Assembly (NCBI RefSeq): GCF_964355755.1
Contig: NC_092672.1
Span: 30,254,501 to 30,314,500, forward strand
Length of the DNA: 60,000 nucleotides
From: Antedon mediterranea
Lineage: Eukaryota; Echinodermata; Crinoidea; Comatulida; Antedonidae
Reading direction: 5' to 3'
A program made the translations under genes and the position numbers. Shown here piece after piece: positions 28,901 through 37,780 of this stretch (position 1 is its first letter; each line of letters begins with the position of its first letter). The notes below the pieces were generated by a model. It had not been told where the DNA came from and did no database searches. It saw nothing but the letters and a program-made list of their open reading frames with translations.

Positions 28901-31900
28901 CATGTGTATGTGAAAATGTGTTCGTTTGTTAATTATTTATCGACCTCTGACCTCTTTATTGAGTTCACATTTTGATTTTACTTCTTTTTGCAGGATCCAA
29001 GAAAGAAACAGAATTCAAGTTAGGCAGCTTATACTCCACTCTAAGGAGGACACTTGGGATTGGTGCTGCTGGCCGCTCTCCTAGCCCTTACCGAACCAGA
29101 AGCCCTAGCCCCATTAGGAGACGCGGCAAGTCTCCAGTTAAAGGTTAGAATTAAAAAATTGTCACAAATATTTTATTACACAAAAACTAAATTATTAAGA
29201 AGTAGTTACACCATTCAGAACTACATCATTTAATTTTTGTTTGCAAGTTTCATGATTTTGAGTGAAATGTTTTAAAATTAGCGTGTTGAATGATGTGTTG
29301 CTTTCAGCTTTTTGTGAATGTTGTCCATTATTTAAATTATTATATTATAAATCTATATTATTATTTTGATTTATTTATAATTAGTAAACCACTTTACTAA
29401 AAAATATTATTATGTAAAATATATGAATATTTTGACAATTGGAATTTAGTTGTCTTTCAGACAAATATGGAGAAATACTATTTTTTACTTTTTGCATGTA
29501 TAACATGTTGTATATTTTTAAATCTATTTAAACCATTTTGTTCATCTTTATGAATTATGATATTTGCATGCCACAATCACACATATAATTGCATGAAAAT
29601 TGGGTTTTATTATACAATATATTCTATACAGATTATTGATATACAGATAATTCAGAATATACTAAGTTCCTAATTCTTTACGATGCTCTACTTGAAGCAA
29701 TAGATTAAAATACTTTATGCCAAAGTTGTGATAACTTTTGCAAATACCCCAACTTCCAAATTGTATGTATTTATTAATTTGATGTTTAAGAGCATGAACA
29801 CCATTGTATCACAGTGTGGTCTTTGACTGAAGAGGTTACCCAGTATAAATATAAATTTCAATCAATTCAATCAATCAATCAATATTTTGAATTTTGAATT
29901 ATATTATTTTGCACTATTAGCTAGGGTTACCATGCTCTACTAAGAAACAAAAAGATTGAGTTGTGATAGATTTTGCGTATACCCCAAACTCCAAAATATT
30001 TGAGTTGAGATGATGTCCTGGATGATTTTTTTTAAATTTTCTATCAACAAAGATTTATTTCTTAAATATTATTTTGAGTGTTATTGAATCCAACTTGTCA
30101 TTGATGCTGGTGTGAACATTAATTATCACTGCCTATTCATTTTTATCATGTAATATTTATTTTCACTCATTAAAATTTGACTTCATTATTAATGCATGGC
30201 TTACGGTTGTGGTGTAATAATACTAACGATCTTTATACCAGGTTTTGACAACACATTCACTACAACCACAGATGGACGTGGTAGCCCGATACCGACTACC
30301 GGATCACCTGACCGCTCTCGTAGCCCCGGTCGTAGTATGTCCCCGAATCGTCTTGAACAACTTGTTGCTGACATCGACCCTGAGACTCTCCGTATTGCTT
30401 TGCGAGATTTCTCTCAGCAGCTTAAAGATACTGAGAGAGATAGGGTAGGTGTTTAACTATATTGTTTTATTCAATAATTGTGTGTCTCACGTGATAATAG
30501 GAAGCAACAGTTTGTTAATGTATTTTGTTATTTCTTATATAAAAAAAAATATGAAAAAATATTTATTTTTATTTAATTATATTATTTTTAGGATGAAGCC
30601 TATGGAAAGATTAAGAGTTTAAATCAAGACATAAGTAACCTAGAACAGGATAGAGGGCGTCTTGAAATGCGCATGCAACATATGCAGAAATCACTCGGTG
30701 AAACCGAGGAAGGAAAGAGAGGAGCGGATGGCCGTCTGAGTAGCGCTCAAACTGCACTCATGCTCCAAGAGGAGACCATCAAGAGAATGGAGCGTGAACG
30801 TCGTGGGGCTCAAGAAAAGACCAGCGTTCTGGAACGATCGCTACAAGCGGCAGAAGGTGACAAACGAGTCCTGAACGATAAGGTTAACAAAATGAAACAG
30901 AATGAGCAGCGACTGGACAGCGAGAAGCAGCAGCTTAGGCAAATGCTGGAGGAGTCTGACAACCGTGGAACTCAACTGGAGTTGAAGCGCAGAGCTCTGG
31001 AAGGAGATCTTCAAAGAATGCAGCTATCAATGAATGACCAAATCACAGAGAACCAGGTTAATGCCGTCTTAATTATCTAATTACAGTCAAATCTCCCAAT
31101 TCCAAAATCTCAGAAACTGGAATCTCCTACAAAACCAAACTTTTCTTTCATTAGAAAAACATTCCGAATACCAGACTTAACAGGAGTTTTTTAGTTAATT
31201 CTTGGACCAGTATATGTTAAATTCCTTTATTTATCCGAATGTATGAGGGCTTATTTCATTTCTTTTTTTACAAAATATCTTTGTTTAACAATGATTTTAA
31301 TCAATATTATTTCTTTTTATTTTTTGATAGGTTCTTAAAGAGCGAATGGATTCCTTGATGAGACAGATCCAAGATCTTGAGAGCAAGAGAACATCGCTAC
31401 AGCTTACTGTTGACAGACTCTCCACATCATTGGCAAAAACTGAGGAGGGAGAAAGCTCTCTTAAAGATAAGGTTAGGGTTTAAACGCAACTTTTTATCTT
31501 ATAGTCTGGCAAACTCATTTTAGTAAATCACAAAATAACATACAAAATCAGAATTAGCTAGATTTTAATAAACCATCCTGTTTGATGCATACTTTCCAAC
31601 CTACCAATCTTCTCCGGGCCCTTTTGCCCTTAAATGCTGCAAGTTTTTGTCTCAAGTGAACCTGGTCTTTGGCACAAGTTTTGCTTCGTTTTAAGATTTC
31701 TTTCCCAATGGCTTTCTCTTTTTCCACCATCTACCTCCACATTTGTTTAATATCCTATTTTCCTCCTGCCTTCTGGACACTTGAGATAAAAACAGTAATG
31801 GGTTTGATCAACCGACATCCCTCCTCTTACCCAGGCATTCATTTATGGAAGTACTGATTAATAAAGTGTATCTGTTTGTGAATATTGAATGGTCCAAAGA

Positions 31901-34900
31901 CATGACAAAACTTTGATTTTAGGTGACAGAAGTTTTATTTTTTGTTAGAATCTAGTAATATTTTAGTATTATCATAATAATTAATGATCTAATAACTTAA
32001 TTAATTCTTGATTTCTGTCTTTTGTTTGGTAGGTACAATCTCTTTCAATGTCACTTAATGATAGCACATCCACATCAAACCAACTTCAAGATAAGATCCA
32101 ACAGGTACAACAGGCATTGACCAGCAGCGAACACGACAGACGAGTTCTACAGGAAAGACTGGATGCTGCAAGGTAAGATCAATATTCCTATCAATGTATC
32201 ACTATCATATAAGAATCCTTTCTGGAATTTTTGCACTGATATCTTATAGGTTGGGACTATCAAGATTACTTGAGGTGTTATACCTTGACGGATAAAATAA
32301 TGAATGTGCTTCTATCTAATAGTATTTTATGGTTGATATAAAGTTTGCCAATCACCACATATATTTAGTTTACACTCTACCACAAACTTTATATCAATAT
32401 ATTGATTTTTACATGCAAACTTTCAGTATTTTATTGTTTTCAATTTTAGGCAAACTGTATCAGACACAAAGAAACAAAACCATCAATTGATGGAGAGACT
32501 TCAGGCAATTCAGAACGATAACTCTGACCTTGAGGTGCGACACTCGGAGGTTGAGGCTCAAGTCCGAAATTCACAGCAGGTATGGGTTTAAGAATTTAAA
32601 ATATATAGCGAATTTATTAATGAAAATATAATGGAGTTAATTGATTTCAAAGTTATAACTAAATAACTAAACATTATCAGCTTCCTTGTGCCGAATCTAA
32701 CCCTCTCCGGCGTGGTGGTCTTGAGGTATGAGTACCAGGCTAGTAGTAATTAGGAGGTTGTGGGTTCGAGAATTATTTGCATTTTTTTCAGAAGATGTTC
32801 TTAATCTCTTAGTATGCTATTCAAAGTATGGAAAACATCTGACCAATTAAAATTGTTTTTAATTTCAGCTTTTGAAACAGAGACAAGAGTCTGAAGAAGG
32901 TGCCATGCAAACAATCCGTAAATTACAGGATGAAAAACGAGGTTTCCAAGAGCACATTGTTACACTCCAGAGGGCGTATGCCAATTTGGAATCAGAGAAG
33001 CGCGGAATAGAAAGAAACGCCGGTCGTCTTGAGAAAGACAAAAATGCCCTTAAGAAGACATTAGACAAGGTTAGATCATTTTCAATAATTCTTGTTGATT
33101 TAATAATATATTATATTATTTCTGCTGTTAGTCTCTAGTTTTAAAATTACACTTTTGGAAAAATGGGGTTGTAGGGCATGTAAGTGCAAGTCACACTTGT
33201 TTTGTAAGTAAGCATTTTTTGTTATTACGTAAATATTTATTCAACATAGGTTGAGCGTGAGAAGATCAACATTGATGAGGCTGTAATGCGTGTATCCTCT
33301 GAGAAAGGTATGCTGGATAAGACACTGTCAGGCCTAGAACAAGAGAACACAGACTTGAACCGTCAGGTTCAGACACTGCAGAGCTCACTGGCAGAAACTG
33401 AACAGCAGCATGCCACACGGTAAGAATTGCATATCTGACAAACACTTTGTTAATACATTTCTACCTTGATAACAACTTAAACCTCATCAGACTACTTTGT
33501 CATGAAGAATGCCTAACTATTCCAGTTTGCAGAAAATTGTTAACTGGTCTACAACAGTGAACTTTTCTTGCCAAACTCGGAGTTAAGCTCTGTCTACACT
33601 ATCAAACTAGTTTGATCAAAAAAGTGTGATGTGGCCAAGTATGGTAGTGGTATGCTTAAATATAGTAGTGATGACATCACATGTCCATATATGGGCACAT
33701 CACAATTTTTTGTCGATAAAGTTTGATAGTGTAGACAGGGAATTGCACAAATGCTATAGGCCAATGTTAAAATACTGCTAAAACGAAATACAAACAAAAA
33801 TTGCACTATAGAGTTATCGTTGGAATATCAAAATAATAATTACATTATATCATACATACTCTTATTTGCTTTCAGCTTGATAGATCTCACCACCAGACAT
33901 CGACAAGAGATGGAGATGGAGACAGACAGGCTTCGTGGAGCTCAAGTTCAAGCAGAGCGCACCCTAGAAACCCGTGAACGAGCACACCGACAACGAGTGA
34001 AGGGCCTAGAGGAGCAGGTATCAACACTAAAGGATCAGCTTAGTAAAGAAATGCGTAAACGACAACAGTATATTACACGCACTGCAAAGAACCATGATGA
34101 GATACAGGATTTAAGGAATATGCTAAGTAAGGATTTGTTATGATTAATATTATGTCCTCTCCCCACCCCTTCCTTCTGTGGTGATGGTTTTCATTAGAGC
34201 TAGAATGCAGGGCTTGAAATTCACACTAGAAAACTATAAACTTGCTTGTTGAAAATTTAAAAAACCAGCTAATGTTTGCTGGTTTAATTTACTCTTTAGT
34301 ATAGCAAAACTATGCCATTAAAATGTAGCTTAGTTGCAATGTTAGTTGTGTTGTTCATTGATTATTTAGATTTTATAATGCAGCGTTAGCGACAATGTAA
34401 AACCAATTCAATTTGCGTGTACATATTAACAAAGCTCATAGATTATGCGCAGGCAGTCCAAGTTGAGCCATTCCCACAATTGTGTAATACCATTTTTAAA
34501 GGTTTGTTGTATCTTTTAATGTGCCGCTATTAAATACCTATTTTACCCACTAAAAATATATTTTATTGTTGTCTGAAATAACAATTTTACATTGAAACTT
34601 TGACCTTTAACTTTTTGGCACATTACTTCTTTATTACAGCTAGTTGTCAAATTGTAGTACAGTAGTGTGTAATTCTTTTTGTTTCTAAGCTGCTGTCAAT
34701 GTTGCTTCTTTTCTAGGTGATTCTTTGCACAACGTTTCACGTGACCCAACACTTGACCCCCTACTCCTTGAGCATGAAACACGTAAACTTGACGAATCTA
34801 TGGGATACTCTGGCTACGGTGGGGCATCACCCCCGGTCAGTCTGAATGCCTCAAGGCGCACTCGAAGTGCCTCACCGGTGCAGTTGCCTGCCCAGGCCAC

Positions 34901-35624
34901 GTCCACCCCAGCTAGAGGTATGGGTTTCTGCTTGTTTTAATTTCTGGTTTATTTCTACTGCATTGAGTAAAATATTAGTTTTAGTATTTCAGTGTAATAC
35001 AGTCAACTCTCCAAAAACCGAATAATTCCAGCTATAAATAATATATAATAAACTGGCTCAAATGTCCATTTTTTTTAAATGGAAACCAGTTTGTATTTTA
35101 TACAATTTGAAGAGACTCGGGAATTATACGGGAAATCTTGTACAGTGCTGTAAAACTCCTCATTTGGGACACCCCTATTAAAGGGAAATTGTGTTGTGTC
35201 CTGAAGATGTCCCCGGGTTTTACTGTATTGAGATTTATTTATAGTCTGCCCAGTTTCAAAAGATTTGACTGTAATAGCAAGATTATTGTATTCCGTTTAG
35301 TAGAAATCTATCCTTAGTTATTGCATGCTTTTGCTATTTTTGTCTTCCGATGCTTTACATAAATAATTACTCGTTCATTTGTCTGACACATTATTCATGG
35401 TTGGATTCATTGCAATTCAATTCCAAGTTTATTATCCGAAAGTAATGATTCCAACATCTATAACTACTCATGAAGATGTACATTTACACACACGGTCATG
35501 CAAGTACGATTGTGTGGCTGTAATTTCGACAAACATTTTACATGTGTTTTTTTTCATAGGTATGCGTTCTCCGAGAGGCACCATTGGTCATTCTATGACA
35601 CCAAGCAGATCTCTAAACAAGTGA
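2833..35624 (+). CDS. CROCC: Rootletin (ciliary rootlet coiled-coil protein), 34 coding exons
   Basis: Rootletin polymerises into the striated rootlet that anchors the basal body of cilia and contributes to centriole cohesion. I joined 34 exons with GT-AG borders and matching phases. They total 6,501 nt: 2,166 residues plus a TGA stop at 35622-35624. Human CROCC is about 2,017 residues. Collinear hallmarks are the head segment with MQEENRMLQNELSRVEDLL and RAERDELAIKYQAL (exon 2), KLQAYQDGQQRQAQLVQKLQ (exon 3), KLEEEQQRSASLAHVNSMLR (exon 5), LWRSVVGFRR (exon 6), HKRQLQVQE-like KRQLQVQELRAKL (exon 8) and RERAHRQRVKGLEEQVSTLK (exon 32). After a roughly 200-residue head the protein is nearly all coiled coil, interrupted by two Ser-Pro-Arg linkers (about residues 505-555 and 1475-1555). 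A tail of about 85 residues (exons 33-34) runs past the human end. The start ATG has a purine at -3 and the first exon is phase 0. Identity is very secure; single exon borders could shift slightly. Confidence 0.95.
3888..4227. mobile_element. Fold-back element with 54-bp perfect arms and GTGCGTCA repeats
   Basis: Positions 3888-3941 are the exact reverse complement of 4174-4227. The 230-bp middle holds nine GTGCGTCA octamers in total counting both arms (six forward, three as TGACGCAC). No transposase is encoded; the short open frame across it is not a gene. It behaves like a non-autonomous fold-back/MITE-type DNA element and lies in rootletin intron 1. Perfect arms imply a recent insertion or ongoing arm conversion. 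Confidence 0.85.
5025..5171. repeat. MITE family 1 copy, diverged
   Basis: The interior (CCATATTTGGGTATAT) and right end (TTTGATAGTGTACAGTAGAC) match the family, with small insertions of ACAGTA type at both ends. It lies in rootletin intron 2. Confidence 0.65.
6890..7061. repeat. MITE family 1 copy
   Basis: Starts CGCCCTGTCTACACTATCAA and ends TTTGATAGTGTAGACCGGGC. The interior is in the opposite sense to the copy at 1271 (GTGCCCAAATATGGTAGTGA). Confidence 0.8.
9066..9131 (+). CDS. CROCC: Possible alternative first exon of rootletin (1b)
   Basis: An ATG opens 22 codons (MDSYKLTSKVVDDVLSDVYP, then Ser-Ala) that end exactly at a strong donor, GCG|GTAAGT. It is phase 0, so it joins exon 3 (12308) in frame and would skip exons 1-2, replacing the head with a short new N-terminus. 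It sits inside the 7.4-kb intron 2, and an octamer ATTTGCAT lies 124 bp upstream at 8935-8942. Splice-compatible phase and open frame are seen; use as a promoter/first exon is inference. A chance ATG-to-donor stretch of this length is possible. Confidence 0.4.
12308..14031 (+). CDS. CROCC: Rootletin exons 3-5: head to first coiled coil
   Basis: Exon 3 is 12308-12496 (63 codons), exon 4 is 13511-13594 (28 codons) and exon 5 is 13738-14031 (98 codons), all phase 0. They hold the most conserved rootletin block: LEQSFK, QNIELRRKLEEE, KLQAYQDGQQRQ, VLQYKRKCGELEAQVQDK, EEEQQRSASLAHVNSMLREQ and DQATAANQNLTQDINKLTQD. Exon 5 donor is AGG|GTGAGT. Confidence 0.95.
13657..13695. repeat. Short near-perfect palindrome
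   Basis: Arms 13657-13675 and 13677-13695 (19 bp, one mismatch) flank a single base. It lies in the 143-bp intron between rootletin exons 4 and 5 and would form a tight hairpin in the pre-mRNA about 40 nt before the acceptor. Confidence 0.85.
14032..15566. other. Rootletin intron 5
   Basis: AT-rich with no recognised gene. A 65-codon open stretch at 14302-14499 lies in less AT-rich DNA (about 14270-14470) and may be an old repeat, but I could not identify it. Confidence 0.5.
15567..16614 (+). CDS. CROCC: Rootletin exons 6-7
   Basis: Exon 6 is 15567-15673 (ends phase 2) and exon 7 is 16387-16614 (ends phase 2). Exon 6 encodes SFNEYFNNEHARLLSLWRS and VVGFRR, which match the conserved FNAYFSNEHSRLL...WRQVVGFRR segment of vertebrate rootletins. 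Exon 7 continues with MRSDLNRTSRNMQTACLNLG and a heptad-rich stretch. Confidence 0.94.
16723..16944. repeat. 16-bp minisatellite (GATAATGATACACACT)n
   Basis: About 14 tandem copies with a few point variants (T to C gives GATAACGATACACACT in the right half). Three overlapping - strand open frames across it are produced by the repeat and are not genes. Rootletin intron between exons 7 and 8. Confidence 0.95.
17286..17960 (+). CDS. CROCC: Rootletin exon 8: coiled coil and first Ser-Pro-Arg linker
   Basis: This is the longest coding exon (675 nt, entered and left in phase 2). The order is coiled coil, the conserved ALRDIAQAVIQDAED motif, and then a linker with many SP/SPSR units (for example MRSPSPSRLL and SLSPSRHSRSPSRN, about residues 505-555). 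The coil resumes at VQAALQKRQLQVQELRAKL. The human protein has an SP-rich linker at the same place. The repeated SPSR units are likely substrates of proline-directed or SR-type kinases (inference). Confidence 0.95.
18251..20378 (+). CDS. CROCC: Rootletin exons 9-13: coiled-coil rod
   Basis: Exons are 18251-18433, 18518-18645, 19143-19306, 19805-20035 and 20202-20378, with consistent phases (2, 1, 0, 0, 0 at their 3' ends). All encode highly charged heptad repeats collinear with human rootletin, for example LKTEESRLKDALIKMQALNE and EGLGQDKIELNKI. Exon 11 ends ATG-ATG at donor GTAGTT and exon 12 starts with another ATG codon. Confidence 0.93.
19377..19495. repeat. MITE family 1 copy, short
   Basis: Complete inverted ends (GCTCTGTCTACACTATCAAA / GATAGTGTAGACAGAGC) enclose an interior missing about 50 bp. 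Rootletin intron between exons 11 and 12. Confidence 0.8.
20423..22200. mobile_element. 1.78-kb non-autonomous element with 33-bp perfect terminal inverted repeats
   Basis: The left end (TAATTCGTCACTCGTCACAC..., 20423-20455) is an exact inverted copy of the right end (22168-22200). Related CGAATATCG/GTCACTTCGTG words recur inside near both ends (20590-20690 and 21840-21980), forming subterminal repeats. No transposase frame is recognisable. It fills over half of the rootletin intron between exons 13 and 14. Confidence 0.8.
22461..22584. repeat. MITE family 1 copy, end-eroded
   Basis: GGACACTATCAAACTAGTTT and the interior TGTGCCCAAATATGGTAGG are kept; the right end is cut to TCACATAAAGTTTTGAGCTT. 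It lies downstream of the 1.78-kb TIR element in the same intron. Confidence 0.7.
23170..23235. repeat. 'TAGGCGCTATATAAAT' dispersed repeat, minus copy
   Basis: Reverse complement of the ATTTATATAGCGCCTAATG core seen at 54628-54690. This core is common in marine invertebrate genomes as part of short interspersed repeats. Confidence 0.5.
23415..25667 (+). CDS. CROCC: Rootletin exons 14-17: coiled-coil rod
   Basis: Exons are 23415-23559, 24256-24425, 24984-25163 and 25533-25667. They encode SSDKESLETALYEMQQTAVK, then EILTAKSERDIEMLNQA, EEISNLQKDRDESLLMAENS (human: EEIAALQQERDEGLLLAES) and NASMEMDRLKRE. The 3.0-kb intron before exon 14 holds the 1.78-kb TIR element. Confidence 0.94.
23576..23895. 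repeat. 54-bp tandem repeat with TAGTGTGAACC core
   Basis: Six copies of a GTGTGAACC(AG/T) core at about 23576, 23671, 23727, 23780, 23832 and 23886; five spacings of which four are 52-56 bp. It directly follows rootletin exon 14. Confidence 0.75.
24465..24750. repeat. 150-bp tandem duplication
   Basis: AAATCTAGCTACCGGCTACA recurs exactly 150 bp later and similarity continues through CAGAGTTGCTGTA and GTAGTAGGCCTACAT. Two diverged copies in the intron between rootletin exons 15 and 16. Confidence 0.85.
25978..28509 (+). CDS. CROCC: Rootletin exons 18-23: coiled-coil rod
   Basis: Exons are 25978-26039, 26274-26449, 26738-26923, 27476-27594, 27901-28026 and 28230-28509. Conserved marks include KMVEEGRDGVRRDLIEAHRK, KKIESDRIILNRSVDEKNQK, SRLEARRELQELRRQ and VKLKLSAAEGRINGLEAQLA, the last just before the second linker. 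Phases join without a stop. Exon 18 is the shortest internal exon (62 nt). Confidence 0.94.
26989..27226. repeat. 34-42-bp minisatellite with CATTCAGTCAGC...CCTAGGCCTA unit
   Basis: Six copies with cores at about 27006, 27044, 27086, 27126, 27160 and 27198. Unit length varies and the TAGGCCTA palindrome is in every unit. Rootletin intron between exons 20 and 21. Confidence 0.85.
27723..27787 (-). repeat. tRNA-like SINE fragment, antisense
   Basis: On the - strand a B-box-like GGGTTCAAGAC (27737-27727) lies about 35 nt after an A-box-like TTTGGTGGTTATCGTGC. No foldable tRNA with CCA-side pairing is clear, so I call a decayed tRNA-derived SINE head. Confidence 0.4.
28994..30444 (+). CDS. CROCC: Rootletin exons 24-25: second Ser-Pro-Arg linker
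   Basis: Exons are 28994-29143 and 30242-30444. After TLRRTLGIGAAG comes a coil-breaking linker (about residues 1475-1555) of RSPSPYRTRSPSPIRRRGK, then GRGSPIPTTGSPDRSRSPGR and SMSPNR. It closes with DIDPETLRIALRDFSQQLKD, matching human DLDPEAVRGALREFLQEL. Like the exon 8 linker, it pairs SP-rich sequence with a conserved (A)LRDxxQ element. Confidence 0.94.
29144..30241. other. Rootletin intron 24
   Basis: Very AT-rich, 1.1 kb, with a short (TCAA)n run near 29862-29882 and no recognised element. It separates the two halves of the second Ser-Pro-Arg linker. Confidence 0.6.
30592..31471 (+). CDS. CROCC: Rootletin exons 26-27: distal coiled coil
   Basis: Exons are 30592-31056 (155 codons) and 31331-31471 (47 codons), both phase 0. 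They carry RLEMRMQHMQKSLGETEEGK, RALEGDLQRMQLSMNDQ and LTVDRLSTSLAKTEEGE, collinear with the human distal rod. Acceptors and donors are canonical (TTTTAG, CAG|GTTAAT, GATAG, AAG|GTTAGG). Confidence 0.94.
32033..34126 (+). CDS. CROCC: Rootletin exons 28-32: end of the rod
   Basis: Exons are 32033-32172, 32450-32579, 32869-33069, 33250-33419 and 33876-34126. They encode SSEHDRRVLQERLDAAR, MQTIRKLQDEKRGFQEH, LEKDKNALKKTLDKVEREK and TRERAHRQRVKGLEEQVSTL, which corresponds to the human C-terminal rod. A MITE lies in the intron between exons 31 and 32. Confidence 0.94.
32705..32775 (+). repeat. Possible tRNA-like SINE fragment
   Basis: CGGCGTGGTGGTCTTGAGG followed by GTGGGTTCGAGAATT resembles A and B boxes at tRNA spacing. 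Weak, diverged. Confidence 0.3.
33585..33742. repeat. MITE family 1 copy
   Basis: Starts AAGCTCTGTCTACACTATCA and ends GTTTGATAGTGTAGACAGG. Same orientation and interior as the 6890 copy. Rootletin intron between exons 31 and 32. Confidence 0.8.
34717..35624 (+). CDS. CROCC: Rootletin exons 33-34: C-terminal tail
   Basis: Exons are 34717-34917 and 35560-35624 (TGA at 35622-35624). The tail is not coiled coil. It reads SDSLHNVSRDPTLDPLLLEH, then MGYSGYGGASPPVSL, TRSASPVQLP, MRSPRGTIGHSMTPSRSLNK. It adds about 85 residues past the point where human rootletin ends and repeats the Ser-Pro theme. Splice phases fit (phase 1 into exon 33 and into exon 34). Confidence 0.9.
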
Positions 35625-35970
35625 ACATGCAGCTGAACAAAATAGGTCGTCATTCATCAGTCGATAGAAGATAATTATTATTGCTAAACAGTACTTTAAA
35701 ATATAAGAACCACTTCATACCAGTTTGCACCGGTTCTATTATGATGCTTAAAACACATTTTTAGATCTTACAATAATGTTTGTGCCTACTATTTTTTACT
35801 GATGTGTAAAAAACATTTTGAATGTGTCTTTTTTATGGATTTGCCTTATATTATTGAAAGATAATTAATTAATTTTTTTTTTATAATATCACAGTAAAAT
35901 ACTTGTATTTTGAGGTATTAGTTATCTATTATTATGACAGATTTTAACATATCATTGACAATGAAATATT

Positions 35971-35976
35971 AATAAA
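35971..35976 (+). terminator. Candidate rootletin polyadenylation signal
   Basis: AATAAA lies about 350 nt after the stop codon in AT-rich sequence with downstream T-rich runs. A second AATAAA at 37343-37348 would give a much longer 3' UTR. Confidence 0.35.
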
Positions 35977-36195
35977 TTTAATCACATTTGTTATAGTCTT
36001 GCACTTTAGTTAAAAAATGAATTATTAATTTTTTAAACCTAATTTCAATATTATTGTTAAACACACAAATCCACCAAAAGTTGTATATACATTTTAATCT
36101 TAAATATTTAGATATTGAATTTGAAATATGCGAAATGCCATACAGTATAACCTCTATTAAGGGACACCTTCAGGACCTATCAAAGTTTCACCTTA

Positions 36196-36352
36196 AAACT
36201 TGGTTCCCACTTTGATGACGAAGGTACAATATTAGTGAAATGCAACACAAGCAACAGTTCAGATGATCTGTCACATCAGGATTGGTCGACTAACTTCCTG
36301 TGTGGTTACTTTCTTGTGTTGTGTATAGTAGGACCAAGCTTAAGTGGCGTGT
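36196..36352. repeat. MITE family 2 copy, diverged
   Basis: Ends AAACTTGGTTCCCAC and GGACCAAGCTTAAG match the family 2 inverted ends; the interior contains ATTGGTCGAC. It lies downstream of the rootletin coding end. Confidence 0.55.
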
Positions 36353-37519
36353 CCCGCAAGGGGTTGACTGTACTACCCCTTGTATGTCTCAAAATCGGGG
36401 TTCTAATGTTCAGTATAGGTATGTTTTGGGGAAACAATGTCTAAACAGTAAATCGTGTTAGTGTAGATAGTTATTCCTCTAAATTAATTTTACCTTGTCT
36501 GTCGTCATTTCTGTCCATCATTTGTGCCACATCACTTTCACTGTTTTGATTGTATTGTTAGCATAGCATAGCAAGTCAAACCAAAATACTGAAGGGTGCA
36601 CACCCGAACCCCTGTCTGACCCCCTTTCTACCCCTGATACAATTATTTTTCTTTCAAATTAGAATGACACATTGGCCAAAGTATAGATAATAAAAACAAA
36701 TTAATTGTAGAGTATGTATTTCTTGTAAAGTAAAATATTTTTTATAAATTGTTGATAGAAATTTTGAATATAAATTGCTTAATTAAAGGTTCTTATTAAA
36801 ATCCTATGCAATAACTTTAAAACAATTAAACAAAGAGAACACCAATGCCTATTTTTTATACAAATACAAACACTTCTGACAGTTATCTTCACAACAAAAC
36901 AATTGTCAAGTTTAGTTATTTAAGTAAGCTATCTTGCGATTCTTTCAGTCATTATGCATTGTCATGCCTACCTTTTATGTCACGTTATTCTGAGGTATAG
37001 AATTTATATCAATGGCCAACTTTAGGCTGTTGTTATGTTTTACAGAATCATATTTCAGAGTACACAGTAAAAGGAATTTTTAACCCTGTACCTTTAACAT
37101 GTTTCTTTTTGCTGAATTCTAGTATTGAGCAAAATTATAGTATTATTAATAATATTAATAATTGTAGTTACTATATAAAATCGCTTTTTTTTTTTAATAA
37201 TAGGGAACAATTGTTTGTAGTGGATGTTTGTGTTTTTTGCTTCAATAATACAATTTATTTGGAAACTTTCAAACATCCGTCCTTTTAAAATTGTTATTGT
37301 TGTTTTATGTGTGCTTTTAATGTTGTTTCACTAATGTTCCTAAATAAAATTCTGTTGTAGTTTGATATTAGACATATACATACTGTAATCATGAAAGAAA
37401 CATTAGATTTGTTCTATCTTCAGTAGGGTTGTAAATTTTGTATTTTAAGTAAATTGTGAGTGTTTTATTTAGTATTTTTAGAATATAGTTTGTTTATATA
37501 GATAGTTGCGCTTGAATGC

Positions 37520-37780
37520 TTATTGTTGCATAGCAACTATGGGAAACTGAACACACCCCCACTGTCAGCAAGGTATCTATGAATATTCAAATTAGATGTT
37601 AATTATGAATATTCATTGTACTGCTCAAATGCGAGTTTGCATATATTGTTTAATGTTTCATGGATTTTCCTAAATCATACCACCTACTAAACCTTGGTCA
37701 AAAGTCAGAATTAATTTGCATAAACCCACCCATGCATAAGCAGCTGTGTAATGAGGTCATGAATATGCAGTGTGTGTGAA
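37520..37780. promoter_or_regulatory. Possible regulatory block with X-box-like and octamer-like words
   Basis: GTTGCATAGCAAC at 37525-37537 resembles an RFX X-box (right half AGCAAC perfect, left half one mismatch). It is followed by repeated ATGAATATTCA-type and TTTGCATA-type words (37570-37780). It lies between the rootletin 3' end and a putative + strand promoter at 38370. Function is inference from motif density. Confidence 0.25.

Larger units (their letters stand above)
35625..37380 (+). other. Rootletin 3' UTR and downstream DNA
   Basis: No coding exon is seen. AATAAA at 35971-35976 (about 350 nt after the stop) and at 37343-37348 are candidate polyadenylation signals; which is used cannot be told. 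The stretch includes a degenerate 'AGGGACACC' repeat near 36150-36190 and a MITE-like copy at 36196-36352. Confidence 0.5.
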
